Assembly: GCA_963169515.1 (NCBI GenBank)
Contig: CAUJEF010000031.1
Coordinates: forward strand, 1 to 32,083
Direction: 5' to 3'
Length of the DNA: 32,083 nt
Source of the DNA: Bdellovibrionota bacterium
Lineage (GTDB): Bacteria > Bdellovibrionota > Bdellovibrionia > Bdellovibrionales > JAEYZS01
The translations under genes and the position numbers were made by a program. Positions within the stretch are counted from its first letter, which is position 1; every line of letters starts with the position of its first letter. Shown here in pieces: positions 23,638-32,083 of the stretch. The notes below the pieces were generated by a model. It was not told the DNA's origin. It saw only the letters and a list, made by a program, of their open reading frames with translations, and made no database searches.

Positions 23638-24531
23638 GTGGCTGAAGAAAAAAAGAAAATAACCGTAATTAAAAAGGTTTACGTCGAGGCCCCGAGCCAC
23701 CATGGTGGCGCGTGGAAAGTGGCATTTGCTGACTTTATGACCGCAATGATGTGTTTCTTTCTTGTAATGTGGCTGTTAAATCAATCGGAAGAAGTGAAGG
23801 CACAGGTGGCATCATACTTTACAGGTCCAAGTATGTTGGAGCATGAGTTTACATCTTACGGTGCCGAACTTACACTTGAAAAATTGTTTTTGGACCTCGT
23901 AAATGAACCGCTTAAGGCCTTTCAAGATTTTATGCAGCCAGCGGACTTCACGCCGAATCTGTTGGGTATGGGGTCCAAAAGAATTATTTTAGCGCAGATT
24001 GCAGAAGAATTGGGGCCGATGGCTAAAGGTATAAAAATTGAATCGGACAAAATCACATTTGAAATTAATGACAAATATTTATTTAAGCAAGGGACCGCAG
24101 AACCATCTGTTCAGTTCGTAAATGTGATGACTCGAATTGAGGCGCTCACAAAGGGTCTCGACAATGGAACAATTGACGTTACATCAACATTGTTTCTAGA
24201 GAGTGTCGCGAATAACGACCCAAGCCTTGCAAAATCTGTTTCTGAAAATCGTCTGGATCTTGTCAAAAATAAAATAAAAGCAACTCTTGAACATGGCACG
24301 GTCGATGTCGTTGGAAATTCGCAGCTAAAAAAACTGACCCGCAGGGTGGACGGCGGGCCGACAGGTTCAATACAGTTTGAAATCAGCCAGAAAGAAGTTC
24401 CTGGCAAGCGGAAACCCCGCGCTATCGAGCAAGCCTTCGGTGAAAAAATTGAAGGAGCCGATGTGTATGATGATTTTGTAAAGCGCCTTAGCCAAGATCA
24501 AAACAAAAATAAGAAATCTCGTAAGAAATAA
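23638..24531 (+). CDS. motB: Flagellar stator protein MotB, divergent C-terminus
   Basis: A 297-residue stator subunit. A basic cytoplasmic N-terminus ([10 protein letters not shown]) is followed by one membrane helix beginning [18 protein letters not shown], with the ion-carrying aspartate D32 at the usual place. A plug-like segment (about 50-75) comes next. The C-terminal peptidoglycan-binding region is recognisable by pattern ([25 protein letters not shown] with R205) but VTSTLF replaces the usual VEGHTD, so the aspartate that binds diaminopimelate is missing. A lysine-rich tail ends the protein. The start is GTG. Confidence 0.93.
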   Translation: MAEEKKKITVIKKVYVEAPSHHGGAWKVAFADFMTAMMCFFLVMWLLNQSEEVKAQVASYFTGPSMLEHEFTSYGAELTLEKLFLDLVNEPLKAFQDFMQPADFTPNLLGMGSKRIILAQIAEELGPMAKGIKIESDKITFEINDKYLFKQGTAEPSVQFVNVMTRIEALTKGLDNGTIDVTSTLFLESVANNDPSLAKSVSENRLDLVKNKIKATLEHGTVDVVGNSQLKKLTRRVDGGPTGSIQFEISQKEVPGKRKPRAIEQAFGEKIEGADVYDDFVKRLSQDQNKNKKSRKK

Positions 24532-24628
24532 TGTTTCAATCTGGTAAGATCAAAGCTTTCCCATATTGAGACATTTATATTAAACGCGGCTTTAGTCCAT
24601 ATAAGAAAATGCCGAAAAGTTAAGTGAT

Positions 24629-25222
24629 ATGGAACGTATAAGGGGCAGACATTTAATCATCTTATTGGCGCTCGCGTTTTTGACTGCGTGTATGCCAAAG
24701 ATTCAAAATGAGGACCCCGTAGCAAGCCCTGAATTGCTTAGCCATGAAATTTTGAGATACAGCGGAACATTGGCAAAAGTTCTGCTCCATGGCACATGCC
24801 CTATTACGACCAAAGAGTTTCGCATCTCTGCTGAAGATATTAGCCACACCGTTGCGTCGACCTCAGCTAGTTTATTAGATTCTTCTGGGGTGCCAGTTGC
24901 TAAGTGTACAAATGGAGTTTTGCTGATTGAATATCCAGTCCCAAACCCAACAGCAGCGCGAGTAATTCCATTCAAGGTTAAGGTGAAAACTAACGACGGC
25001 CGACTGAGTATGTATTGGTCGAAGCTGAATGTAAATTACGCGATGCCATTACCCAACATTTCTGGTTTTGCGGTGACGTCTGGAGGTGCTGACGTGACCG
25101 GAGGAACAAAAAGGGTACTTGGTAGTGCGGGTGAACCAGCCGGCGTACCATTGGAAATCAATGGCGGGGCGATCAAACTTCGTTCGGGTCTTCATGGCGT
25201 ACTCTTTGACGAGGGCATATAA
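24629..25222 (+). CDS. Predicted lipoprotein, unknown
   Basis: A 197-residue lipoprotein. The signal peptide ends in the lipobox FLTAC, placing the lipidated cysteine at C21. The mature part is beta-rich with small residues, like a single Ig-like or fibronectin-like module (around 40-140), then a glycine-rich C-terminus (about 150-197). Two cysteines (in HGTCPI and AKCTNG) may form a disulfide. It stands 97 bases after motB, and ends 21 bases before the signal-peptidase-like gene. No family recognised; not obviously part of the flagellar system. Confidence 0.7.
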   Translation: MERIRGRHLIILLALAFLTACMPKIQNEDPVASPELLSHEILRYSGTLAKVLLHGTCPITTKEFRISAEDISHTVASTSASLLDSSGVPVAKCTNGVLLIEYPVPNPTAARVIPFKVKVKTNDGRLSMYWSKLNVNYAMPLPNISGFAVTSGGADVTGGTKRVLGSAGEPAGVPLEINGGAIKLRSGLHGVLFDEGI

Positions 25223-25243
25223 TCTGAGTTAGCCTTAATTTCT

Positions 25244-25858
25244 ATGAGCGACAAACCCGAGGACTCAATCAGACTTTTTCCAATTATTTTAGGTGGTCTC
25301 TTAATTATTTTGGGCGCCTATTATATGCTTTTTATGCGCGATGAAGGGCTGCATACACTGAAGCCCAAAAGTCTTCAAACTGAACCAGCTACCGCTGGGG
25401 TTTCGTGTAATACGACCATGGATTCGGTAATCATGAATGAAGATGTTATGGAGGGCGTGATAAAATCCGCACAAAAGGTCAGCGTAGAAATTGGATATTA
25501 TAATTGCAAAGAACCTGTGGCGGGGGATGTCGTTCTTGTAAAAACATCGGGACGCCCAGATCCAATCATTCGATTCGTAAGGGTGCTTCCAAAGGACTCA
25601 TTCAAACTTGAACGAAAGCAAGATCGGTTTCATTTGAAGGTTAATGGTTCTGTTGTATCAAATGCAGATGGAAAGCCCTATGCGTTTGACGAAAATAAAT
25701 CTCGATTGCTGCAACTCTATGAAAGAAGCTTAAAGGGCAAAATGGAAGATGGAATCTATTTCATTTTCTCAAATAGGACCGATGGCGGTTATGATTCTAC
25801 TCGCTTCGGGCCTGTGGAAAAATCAAAACTTATTGGCAAAGTAATTTTGTCACACTAA
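25244..25858 (+). CDS. Signal peptidase I-like protein lacking catalytic dyad
   Basis: A 204-residue inner-membrane protein with one helix (about 11-31), a cytoplasmic N-terminus, and a periplasmic domain that follows signal peptidase I boxes: a box-B-like NEDVMEGVIKSAQKVSV (65-81), GDVVLVK (94-100), IIRFVRVLPKD (108-118) and YDSTRFGPVEKSKLIGK (183-199). By alignment with SGSMxPT, the catalytic serine is V68; with the K-R-V-x-G-L-P-G-D box the catalytic lysine is R110. It therefore appears inactive as a protease and may be a regulator, chaperone or substrate-binding relative. Streptococcus pyogenes SipA is a known precedent for a dyad-less homologue. It is followed two bases later by the exonuclease gene. 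Confidence 0.76.
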   Translation: MSDKPEDSIRLFPIILGGLLIILGAYYMLFMRDEGLHTLKPKSLQTEPATAGVSCNTTMDSVIMNEDVMEGVIKSAQKVSVEIGYYNCKEPVAGDVVLVKTSGRPDPIIRFVRVLPKDSFKLERKQDRFHLKVNGSVVSNADGKPYAFDENKSRLLQLYERSLKGKMEDGIYFIFSNRTDGGYDSTRFGPVEKSKLIGKVILSH

Positions 25859-25860
25859 CC

Positions 25861-26706
25861 ATGTTTTATACTGATAAGCTAAAAGATATTATATTGACTG
25901 CGTTCGATACTGAAACGTCAGGTGGTTATCCGGTTTACTCGGATATTTGTGAATTTGCAGCAGTGAAGTGGCGTGGTGGAAAGATTCTCGAAACCTACCA
26001 AACATTATTGAAACCGCGTGAGCTGATGACGGATTTCATAATTGGTATTCATGGTATCTCAAACGAAATGGTAAAAGATGCTCCGGTTATTTCCGACAAA
26101 ATTCAAGAGATTCATAAGTTTTTGAGCGATGGATTTTTAGTTGCTCACCATGCACCATTTGATCTTGGTTTTATCTCTTACGAGTTTGAAAAAGCGGCGC
26201 TGAACTTACCAATTCGCCCTGTTTTTTGTACATCATTATTGTCACGCGCCCTTTTCCCTGAGCCATTAAATCATAAACTTCAAACGCTAATAGAATTTTT
26301 TAATATTCCGAAAGGAACTGCTCATCGAGCATTGGACGATGCAAAGGCTTGCTTGGAAGTGGCACTGAGATGCATAGAAAAAAAGGGATGGGATGAAAGC
26401 GTTCAGAGTCTTTTGGCGGTTCAGGGCAAAGAAATCATTTGGAATAATTTTTCATTAAATCAGCTACGGGAAAGCGAAATGGGGCGAAATTTGATTGCAG
26501 CAATGGAAAAAAAATCTGAGGTTATGATTGTTTACGGAACCGACGCGAAGGCTGAAAATTTTCGTCCTATCCGACCAAAAGGTATCGTGCGAAGTCCGAA
26601 CGGAGACTTCATATTTGCATTTTGTGAAATCGACAAAATTGATAAGCGATTTTATATGAGGCGTATTCAGAGGGTGAAGTTGGTAGATCAAACGGAATTG
26701 TTTTAA
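25861..26706 (+). CDS. DEDDh 3'-5' exonuclease with WYL-like C-terminus
   Basis: A 281-residue protein. Residues about 8-170 form a DnaQ-type exonuclease with the full catalytic set D16, E18, D101, H155 and D160 (FDTETSG; HHAPFDLGFI; HRALDDAK). Residues about 205-275 resemble a WYL domain (VMIVYGTD; RPIRPKGIV; GDFIFAFCEIDKIDKRFYMR), a module that in other proteins binds nucleotide or nucleic-acid ligands. It is not the polymerase III epsilon subunit, since its fused domain is different. Likely a nucleic-acid repair or ligand-controlled nuclease. It ends six bases from the convergent lspA stop. Confidence 0.82.
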   Translation: MFYTDKLKDIILTAFDTETSGGYPVYSDICEFAAVKWRGGKILETYQTLLKPRELMTDFIIGIHGISNEMVKDAPVISDKIQEIHKFLSDGFLVAHHAPFDLGFISYEFEKAALNLPIRPVFCTSLLSRALFPEPLNHKLQTLIEFFNIPKGTAHRALDDAKACLEVALRCIEKKGWDESVQSLLAVQGKEIIWNNFSLNQLRESEMGRNLIAAMEKKSEVMIVYGTDAKAENFRPIRPKGIVRSPNGDFIFAFCEIDKIDKRFYMRRIQRVKLVDQTELF

Positions 26707-26712
26707 GGCATC

Positions 26713-27684
26713 TTATTCTTTTATTTTTCCAATAGGTAGGTCTGGAATGTCGGTCTCAGCAGAGGCTTCGCTTTGTGATTGTTGTGCTTGGGGGAGATAA
26801 GCGGACAACTTTTTCGTCAGGCTTTCAGCAACTTCTTCGAGGTGGGTAAAGTCATCACCACCGCGAAGCTTAAGCGGGCGCATTTTCCCTTGAGTCAGGT
26901 CTTCTAAAAATTTTTCAAATGCGTAAATCGGTCCTGCCGCACGATGAGAGAAAATCAGGCCAATAAAAAACAAAAATATAATAAAAATTCCACTGACGAT
27001 CAAAAATGTTAAAATAAATGGAATTAAAAATCGATTCTCAATTTCTGCCTGATGGCCTGCGAGTTCCATAATTGTAATTCGCATATACGTGTATGAATAG
27101 GTTCCTGCTACTATGGCAAATGCTAATCCAAACAGGAGTAACAGTCGTACGTATTTCAGTTGATATTGAGAATTGATAAAAAAAGATTTCCTATTGTTAT
27201 TTTCAGGCCAAATATTTTTTCCGTCTTTGACTAACCCATACATGATAAATCCGTACCCAACCCACTGCAAAGCGTCTGCCAAATTAAAAGCAGGAGACGT
27301 CATTTGCAAGTTTCCAAATACAATAAAGTCAACAACATAACCATAGATAATGCGGTCGAATACATTCCCTAAAATCCCACCCAATAGAATTGCGAGCCCG
27401 GCTCGCAGTGGGAATGATTTCGATGGCAGTAGGTACTGGATCGAAAAAAAGATTAAAACGAGAAATGCGCCCCCCGTGGAAAGAGAAACAACCCGTAATA
27501 CGGGCGGTAGGTTTGAAAATAATCCCAACATTATCCCAGAATTGTGATGCATCAAAAATCCGATCGGACCAAAAAACTTAACCCCAGAGATTATTTCTTC
27601 GGCTGCCATTTTTGATATGCGATCCACAAACCAGGTGATAAATAATGGAGCATAAACAAAAAATAGCCAGTGTCGTTTGGTCAT
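26713..27684 (-). CDS. lspA: Lipoprotein signal peptidase fused to HAMP-like module
   Basis: A 323-residue LspA, about twice the normal length. Residues about 5-160 are a complete signal peptidase II: D21 in FVDRISK, N48-S-G, GGILGNVFDR, catalytic D119 in YVVDF and D137 in FNLAD. It removes lipoprotein signal peptides after diacylglyceryl transfer. Residues about 178-295 add two further transmembrane helices and a cytoplasmic HAMP-like stretch (HRAAGPIYAFEK, 247-258; PLKLRGGDDF, 270-279) followed by a polar tail. The same module stands alone at 17322-17918. No lgt or lnt is near. Its start lies two bases after the oligopeptide-binding lipoprotein gene. Confidence 0.93.
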   Translation of the reverse strand: MTKRHWLFFVYAPLFITWFVDRISKMAAEEIISGVKFFGPIGFLMHHNSGIMLGLFSNLPPVLRVVSLSTGGAFLVLIFFSIQYLLPSKSFPLRAGLAILLGGILGNVFDRIIYGYVVDFIVFGNLQMTSPAFNLADALQWVGYGFIMYGLVKDGKNIWPENNNRKSFFINSQYQLKYVRLLLLFGLAFAIVAGTYSYTYMRITIMELAGHQAEIENRFLIPFILTFLIVSGIFIIFLFFIGLIFSHRAAGPIYAFEKFLEDLTQGKMRPLKLRGGDDFTHLEEVAESLTKKLSAYLPQAQQSQSEASAETDIPDLPIGKIKE

Positions 27685-27685
27685 T

Positions 27686-29194
27686 TCATTCCTTTTCTAC
27701 ATACAGCGCCGGCGTGAAGTCCCCATTCAAAGCCGGAGAATAGTTTTTCACCCTCTTATTTACGATAGATATCTGTGTGTTGTACCACAGTGGGATGATT
27801 GCAAGATCTTTGTACACGATGTCTTGAATCATTTTGTAATGCTGTATTCTTTTTTGCGTATCAGAAATTCCGATGCCATTGACAAGTAAGCGGTCCAGCG
27901 TCTTGTTCACATAACTTCCGCGGTTCCGTTTCCGTGGAGGAAGCTCTTCAGAATGAAAAGCAACACGGTAGATATCTGGATCTGTAATTCCCACCCACCG
28001 CATCATGGAAACTTGAAAGTTTCCCTTGTTGATATCATCAAAAAAAGTTCCCCACTCATAGCTTTGCAATTTAACTTTAAACCCCACTTTTTCTAATTGC
28101 GCAGCAATTACTTTTGCGATTTCAACTGTCTCTTGGTTGTTCGACGTTTTGAAAAGAAGTGGAAGACCATATAAATTTTCTTTTTTCAAAATGCGCTCAG
28201 ATTCTGTGGGATTGTATGCGGCGGGTTTCAAATCAGGATTAAAAAATGGACTGTTGGGCGGCATAATTGAGGTCGCGCTCAGACCAAAGCCTTCGAGTTT
28301 GTACTTAATGATTTCGTCACGGTTTATGGCTAAGTTAAGCGCTTCCCTAAGGGCTTTGTGCTTGATAAGATCGTCTTTGAAGTTAAGCAACATATAGTTC
28401 ATTGATGGGCCAATATATTTATACACCATGAAGTTTGATGATTTTTCCTCGAGATACTTTACTTTCGAAAGAGGAATACCTGTCTGAACTATGTCGATGT
28501 TTCCTTTAACTGTTTGCATAAAGCGGGTATTGTCGTCTTGAATAATTTTAAAAATTAGATTTTTAACTTTGGGTTGCAGGCGAGGGTGGTTTTCACGGGC
28601 TCTCAAAACGATTTCATTTGCGGATTGGGAAACAAATGTAAACGATCCTGTGCCCACGAGGCTGCGGTTAAAATCATCTTTCAGTTTTTCAACAATTTTT
28701 TTAGGCAATATTTTGACTAGGGTTAAATCTGTTAGCAAGGGTGCCGCAAATTTATCCACTTTCAGTGTTACGGTTGGCTCAAGTTTATCAAAATCCACCG
28801 TCACGGATTTAATAGAGGATAAAGTAGATTTAAATGGGCTTTTCTCGCCCTGATAAACTTGGAATGTGTACAAAATATCTTCTGCTGTAACAGGTGATCC
28901 ATCCGAGAAGGAAAGGTTTGAGTACAAAATAAATGTATATGTATTATTTTTGTATTCCCAGGTCTTTGCGAGATCGCCTGTCAACTGAAGATCAGGGCCA
29001 ACGCGAACTAATCCGTTGAATATCAAGCCATTTATTCGCTGGCCATTGGCATCGAGAGAAAATCGCGGATCAAGCGTTTTCGGTGAGTCTGAAATTGCAA
29101 ATACCAGGGTATCGGGGCTGGACTGGGGCTTTCGTGTGCAGCCGAAGGCGCATACAACGATCAAAATCAAAGATGTTAAAATTCTGCCTTGCAT
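27686..29194 (-). CDS. Oligopeptide-binding lipoprotein (OppA/DppA family)
   Basis: A 502-residue substrate-binding lipoprotein of the family-5 ABC transporter group. The signal peptide ends in the lipobox AFGC (C19). The body carries the family hallmarks: a first lobe with LDPRFSLDANGQRINGLIFN, PxSxxDGSPVTAEDILYTF and TGSFTF, and a second lobe with LLNFKDDLIKHKALREALN, NNQETVEIAKVIAAQLEKVG and IPLWYNT near the end. It probably binds peptides or another oligomer in the periplasm; the ligand cannot be read from sequence. The membrane permease and ATPase genes are not next to it. It is co-transcribed with lspA. Confidence 0.9.
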   Translation of the reverse strand: MQGRILTSLILIVVCAFGCTRKPQSSPDTLVFAISDSPKTLDPRFSLDANGQRINGLIFNGLVRVGPDLQLTGDLAKTWEYKNNTYTFILYSNLSFSDGSPVTAEDILYTFQVYQGEKSPFKSTLSSIKSVTVDFDKLEPTVTLKVDKFAAPLLTDLTLVKILPKKIVEKLKDDFNRSLVGTGSFTFVSQSANEIVLRARENHPRLQPKVKNLIFKIIQDDNTRFMQTVKGNIDIVQTGIPLSKVKYLEEKSSNFMVYKYIGPSMNYMLLNFKDDLIKHKALREALNLAINRDEIIKYKLEGFGLSATSIMPPNSPFFNPDLKPAAYNPTESERILKKENLYGLPLLFKTSNNQETVEIAKVIAAQLEKVGFKVKLQSYEWGTFFDDINKGNFQVSMMRWVGITDPDIYRVAFHSEELPPRKRNRGSYVNKTLDRLLVNGIGISDTQKRIQHYKMIQDIVYKDLAIIPLWYNTQISIVNKRVKNYSPALNGDFTPALYVEKE

Positions 29195-29292
29195 AACTTC
29201 TCAATTAAAAGTGGAAGCACCCGACAGGTACCATTAAGATAGTATATGTATTCTATATTGATTGGTATAGATTTTTTCAAGGTGGGGTTTGC

Positions 29293-30666
29293 TTGATTAG
29301 AGGTCTATTTTTACTACTTTTAGTGCCGCAGCTTTCCTTTGGTCACGATTTAGATAAAATCATTAAGAAGAGCGGAGTTCCCAAATCAGACTTGGGGATC
29401 TGTATTGGGGCGGCGACAAGTCCAATTTATGAAGTAAATTCGAAACAAAAACTTATTCCAGCATCTTTATCAAAAATTTTGACAGGAATTGCGGCGCTAA
29501 AAACATTTGGTTCTGGGTATCGTTTCAAGACGCAACTCTACGTTGACGGAGAGGTCACTGATCAGACTCTCAAGGGTAAATTATACATCAAGGGGGGCGG
29601 TGATCCTTCTCTTGTTTCAGAAAATATGTGGGTTCTCGTAAATAATTTTTTACGGAATGACATTCGAAAAATCGATGGCTCTGTTGTTGTTGATAATTCA
29701 GCTTATGACAATGCTTTTATAGACTCAAGTCGGGAAGATTCGCGTGTAGATAGGGCCTATGATTCGCCAGTGTCAGCGGCACCTTTCAATTGGAATTCTA
29801 TCGGGGTCTATGTGCGCCCGGGCAAAAAAAAGGGCGACGCGGTAAAGGTTTTTATGGATCCTTGGAATTCTTATTTCAAAGTTACAGATAAGGCGACAAC
29901 CACTTCTGGGAGTGGACAAGACGTTTGGGTTACGAGGACTGGTAAGGAAATCATCGTGACTGGAAAAATGGGTATTGGGCACAGCGAAAAGGTCTTTTAT
30001 AAAAATATTGATGATCCGGTCCAGTGGGTAGGAACGGGTTTACTTGATTTTCTCGGCCAACGTGGGATTGAGGTCGTAAACAAAAAGGTGCAAGAGGGTA
30101 AGGTTCCGTCAGGCGCACGCCTAGTTGCCGAAGCCCCGGGCTGGAGTATCGACGAGCTAGTTAATGGGATGCTTCGATTCTCAAATAATTTTATTGCTGA
30201 AATGTTGACAAAAAATTTGGCGCTTTCAAATGGAGCTTCACAAGGTACAATTGCGACCGGAGTCCATACAATAAAAAAAATGATCTCAACCTATGGAGTT
30301 AAGGAGTCAGAATACGAATTTATAAATCCATCGGGTTTGAGTCGTGAAAATAAACTTACCGCACAGCAACTTTCAACAATTTTAGAGAATGCTCGAAAAG
30401 ATTTTTGGGTGAGTGGCGGATTTATGAATGCACTGCCTTTTCCAAGTGGTGAAGGGTCTTTGTCAAAACGCATGGTCAAGTTGGACGAAAAGCGCTGGAT
30501 TCGAGCAAAAACAGGACTCTTGACGGGGGTCGTTGGGCTGGCCGGGTACATAGGGCAGAAAAACAGTGAACCAATCACATTCGTTTTCATTTATAATGGT
30601 AATGGTAAAGAAGAAAAGGCTCGGGAACTCTTTGATCGTTTAGCCGTGGAGATGGTCAATAAATGA
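29293..30666 (+). CDS. dacB: D-alanyl-D-alanine carboxypeptidase/endopeptidase (PBP4)
   Basis: A 457-residue periplasmic penicillin-binding protein of peptidase family S13, which trims or cuts peptidoglycan cross-links. It has a signal peptide (about 1-17). The three active-site motifs are intact: S58-L-S-K61, S297-N298-N299 and K406-T407-G408. The inserted domain expected of PBP4 lies between the first two. The start is TTG with a G-rich AAGGTGGGG upstream. It overlaps the lytic transglycosylase gene by four bases (ATGA), pairing a cross-link cutter with a glycan-strand cutter. Confidence 0.94.
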   Translation: MIRGLFLLLLVPQLSFGHDLDKIIKKSGVPKSDLGICIGAATSPIYEVNSKQKLIPASLSKILTGIAALKTFGSGYRFKTQLYVDGEVTDQTLKGKLYIKGGGDPSLVSENMWVLVNNFLRNDIRKIDGSVVVDNSAYDNAFIDSSREDSRVDRAYDSPVSAAPFNWNSIGVYVRPGKKKGDAVKVFMDPWNSYFKVTDKATTTSGSGQDVWVTRTGKEIIVTGKMGIGHSEKVFYKNIDDPVQWVGTGLLDFLGQRGIEVVNKKVQEGKVPSGARLVAEAPGWSIDELVNGMLRFSNNFIAEMLTKNLALSNGASQGTIATGVHTIKKMISTYGVKESEYEFINPSGLSRENKLTAQQLSTILENARKDFWVSGGFMNALPFPSGEGSLSKRMVKLDEKRWIRAKTGLLTGVVGLAGYIGQKNSEPITFVFIYNGNGKEEKARELFDRLAVEMVNK

Positions 30667-32045
30667 AATTTATGTTGTGCCTGTTATTGCCAATGTTGGC
30701 GCTCAGTTCGGCGACTGAGCCTCGAAAATGGCGCGCTCCAAATTATGAGTCTCAGACCGATGTTCTCGGTTATGATAAGAAAACATTTTCAGTTCCAGAA
30801 AATTTGAAAGATCGTGTTCAGTTTTGGGTTGATATTTACACAAAATATACTACGTCACAGGGAATCTTGCATGACAGTAAACATTTGGATTTAATTTACG
30901 AAACTATCGATTTCACATCAATAGATAAAAATGAAACACTAACTTCTAGCGAGAAAAGCAAGCAAAAGCGTAAGCTCGAAAAGGAACGAAAAAAGTACCT
31001 TTCCGATCTTTTTGTGAAATTTAGAAATTTGAAATCTCCGGATGAGCTGACAGAGCCTGAGCGGAAGCTTTGGGAAAAGTTTGAAAAAATAAATGAAAAG
31101 GATAAGTTCGCCGAGGTGGGGCGCCGAGGGCGCCTTCGTTTGCAAATGGGGCTGCGAGACCGATTTATTCAGGCAATTTTTGATTCTGGACGCTATCTTG
31201 AATTGATGGAACAAATTTTTCGTGAAAAAAACTTACCTATTGAGCTGACACGGCTTCCATTTGTCGAAAGCTCATTCAATCTTAATGCACGTTCTAAATC
31301 TGGGGCGAGTGGCATTTGGCAAATTATGCCCTATACTGGCCGGCGCATGATGAAGGTGAATTATATCGTAGACGAACGGAATGAACCCTTGAGGGCTACG
31401 CAAGCGGCAGCAAAACTTTTAAAGTTCAACTTTGATGAATTGCAAGACTGGTCCCTGGCTGTGACGGCATATAATTTTGGAGTTACAGGGATGAAACGTC
31501 TTGTAAACAAAATGAAGACTGGTGATCTAAATAATTTTATTGGAAAAAATCCTTCTCGCCGCTTCGGATTTGCATCCAGCAGTTTTTACGCTAGCTTTCT
31601 TGCAGCACTTATTGTTGAAAGGGAAGCCAATAAATACTTTGGCGATGTTTTGTGGGATAAGCAAATTGAATACGAAGAAGTTGTAAGTGACAAACAGCTT
31701 TATTTTAAAGATCTCGTGGCACTTTATGATAACGATGATCAATACGCTTGGCAGATGAATCCGCATCTTACGAAGCGTGCTGTAAAAAGTATGTTCTTGA
31801 TTCCCAAGGGAACACTGTTGCGATTGCCATTGAATAAAAAGCAAGAGTACGTGGCATTGATTTCAAAACAGCCCGATAGCAACATGATGGCTGCAAATGA
31901 TCCACAATCCTATCGCGTGGTTCCTGGGGATACTCTATCAGACATTGCAAAAATGTTTCGTGTGCGTTTGGATAAAATTATTGACGCCAATGACAACCTA
32001 AATCCTCGACAGCTACGTCCTGGACAGGTAATTACGATTCCTTAA
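30663..32045 (+). CDS. mltD: MltD-like membrane-bound lytic murein transglycosylase
   Basis: A 460-residue exported enzyme that cleaves peptidoglycan glycan strands, leaving anhydro-muramic ends. A signal peptide spans about 1-17; no lipobox cysteine is visible, so despite the name it may not be lipidated. Residues 90-160 are highly charged and helical. The family-1 SLT domain (about 165-330) has the catalytic E202 in LPFVESSFN and SGASGIWQIMPYTGR. The C-terminus carries one LysM motif (about 416-460, YRVVPGDTLSDIA...NPRQLRPGQVITIP). E. coli MltD has two LysM repeats. It overlaps dacB by four bases. Confidence 0.93.
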   Translation: MKFMLCLLLPMLALSSATEPRKWRAPNYESQTDVLGYDKKTFSVPENLKDRVQFWVDIYTKYTTSQGILHDSKHLDLIYETIDFTSIDKNETLTSSEKSKQKRKLEKERKKYLSDLFVKFRNLKSPDELTEPERKLWEKFEKINEKDKFAEVGRRGRLRLQMGLRDRFIQAIFDSGRYLELMEQIFREKNLPIELTRLPFVESSFNLNARSKSGASGIWQIMPYTGRRMMKVNYIVDERNEPLRATQAAAKLLKFNFDELQDWSLAVTAYNFGVTGMKRLVNKMKTGDLNNFIGKNPSRRFGFASSSFYASFLAALIVEREANKYFGDVLWDKQIEYEEVVSDKQLYFKDLVALYDNDDQYAWQMNPHLTKRAVKSMFLIPKGTLLRLPLNKKQEYVALISKQPDSNMMAANDPQSYRVVPGDTLSDIAKMFRVRLDKIIDANDNLNPRQLRPGQVITIP

Positions 32046-32083
32046 GGTTCCAGGTTCTTTTTCCATCCGGTATTCGGACAAAC

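Noticed and set aside
1-32083. CRISPR arrays, insertion sequences, prophage, tRNA or rRNA genes
   Set aside because: No regularly spaced direct repeats, transposase or integrase motifs, or tRNA/rRNA signatures were seen.

Overview
The window looks like chromosomal DNA from a Gram-negative member of the Bdellovibrionota (Bdellovibrio-like, formerly delta-proteobacteria). This is inferred from AT-rich coding sequence, many predicted lipoproteins and outer-membrane barrels, a CFI-box C-terminal sorting signal, a Pal/YbgF envelope cluster, a MotA/MotB pair, and several short, tightly packed gene sets with little intergenic space. No rRNA, tRNA, CRISPR array, insertion sequence or prophage was recognised. 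Almost all of the window is coding.

Layout. Positions 1-463 hold no convincing gene, only hairpins and a doubtful tiny reading frame. From 464 to 7455 everything is on the minus strand. In transcription order it runs: a Sec59/Dgk1-type CTP-dependent lipid kinase, pssA, asd, a CFI-box surface protein coupled to an outer-membrane barrel protein, truA, rplM, rpsI, an intrinsic terminator, then crcB. From 7719 to 10039 there are three plus-strand accessory genes, including an exported protein and an overlapping gene for a protein kinase that carries a signal peptide. From 10044 to 13417 (minus) are a small exported protein and a large fusion of metallopeptidase, TolB-like propeller and outer-membrane barrel. 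This fusion is divergent from a plus-strand envelope and translation operon: pal, a DUF4398 lipoprotein, a ybgF/cpoB-like gene, tsaD, rsmA and smpB. A perfect 27-bp inverted repeat sits over the start of tsaD.

From 17322 to 22651 there are a HAMP-like membrane protein, a lipoprotein built of 11-residue repeats, an RluB-type pseudouridine synthase, an unknown 323-residue protein, a coiled-coil protein and dsbD. From 22775 to 26706 (plus) are motA and motB, a lipoprotein, a signal-peptidase-I-like protein that has lost its catalytic residues, and an exonuclease with a WYL-like C-terminus. The minus-strand pair at 26713-29194 is an LspA fused to a HAMP-like module and an oligopeptide-binding lipoprotein. 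The window closes with dacB and an mltD-like lytic transglycosylase in one operon.

The common theme is the cell envelope: phospholipid synthesis, lipoprotein maturation, Pal-dependent outer-membrane linkage, disulfide delivery, peptidoglycan cutting and flagellar stators, mixed with housekeeping translation genes. The least conventional parts are the exported kinase pair (7719-9460), the tsaD hairpin (15011-15100), the LspA-HAMP fusion with a free-standing relative, and the catalytically dead signal peptidase homologue.
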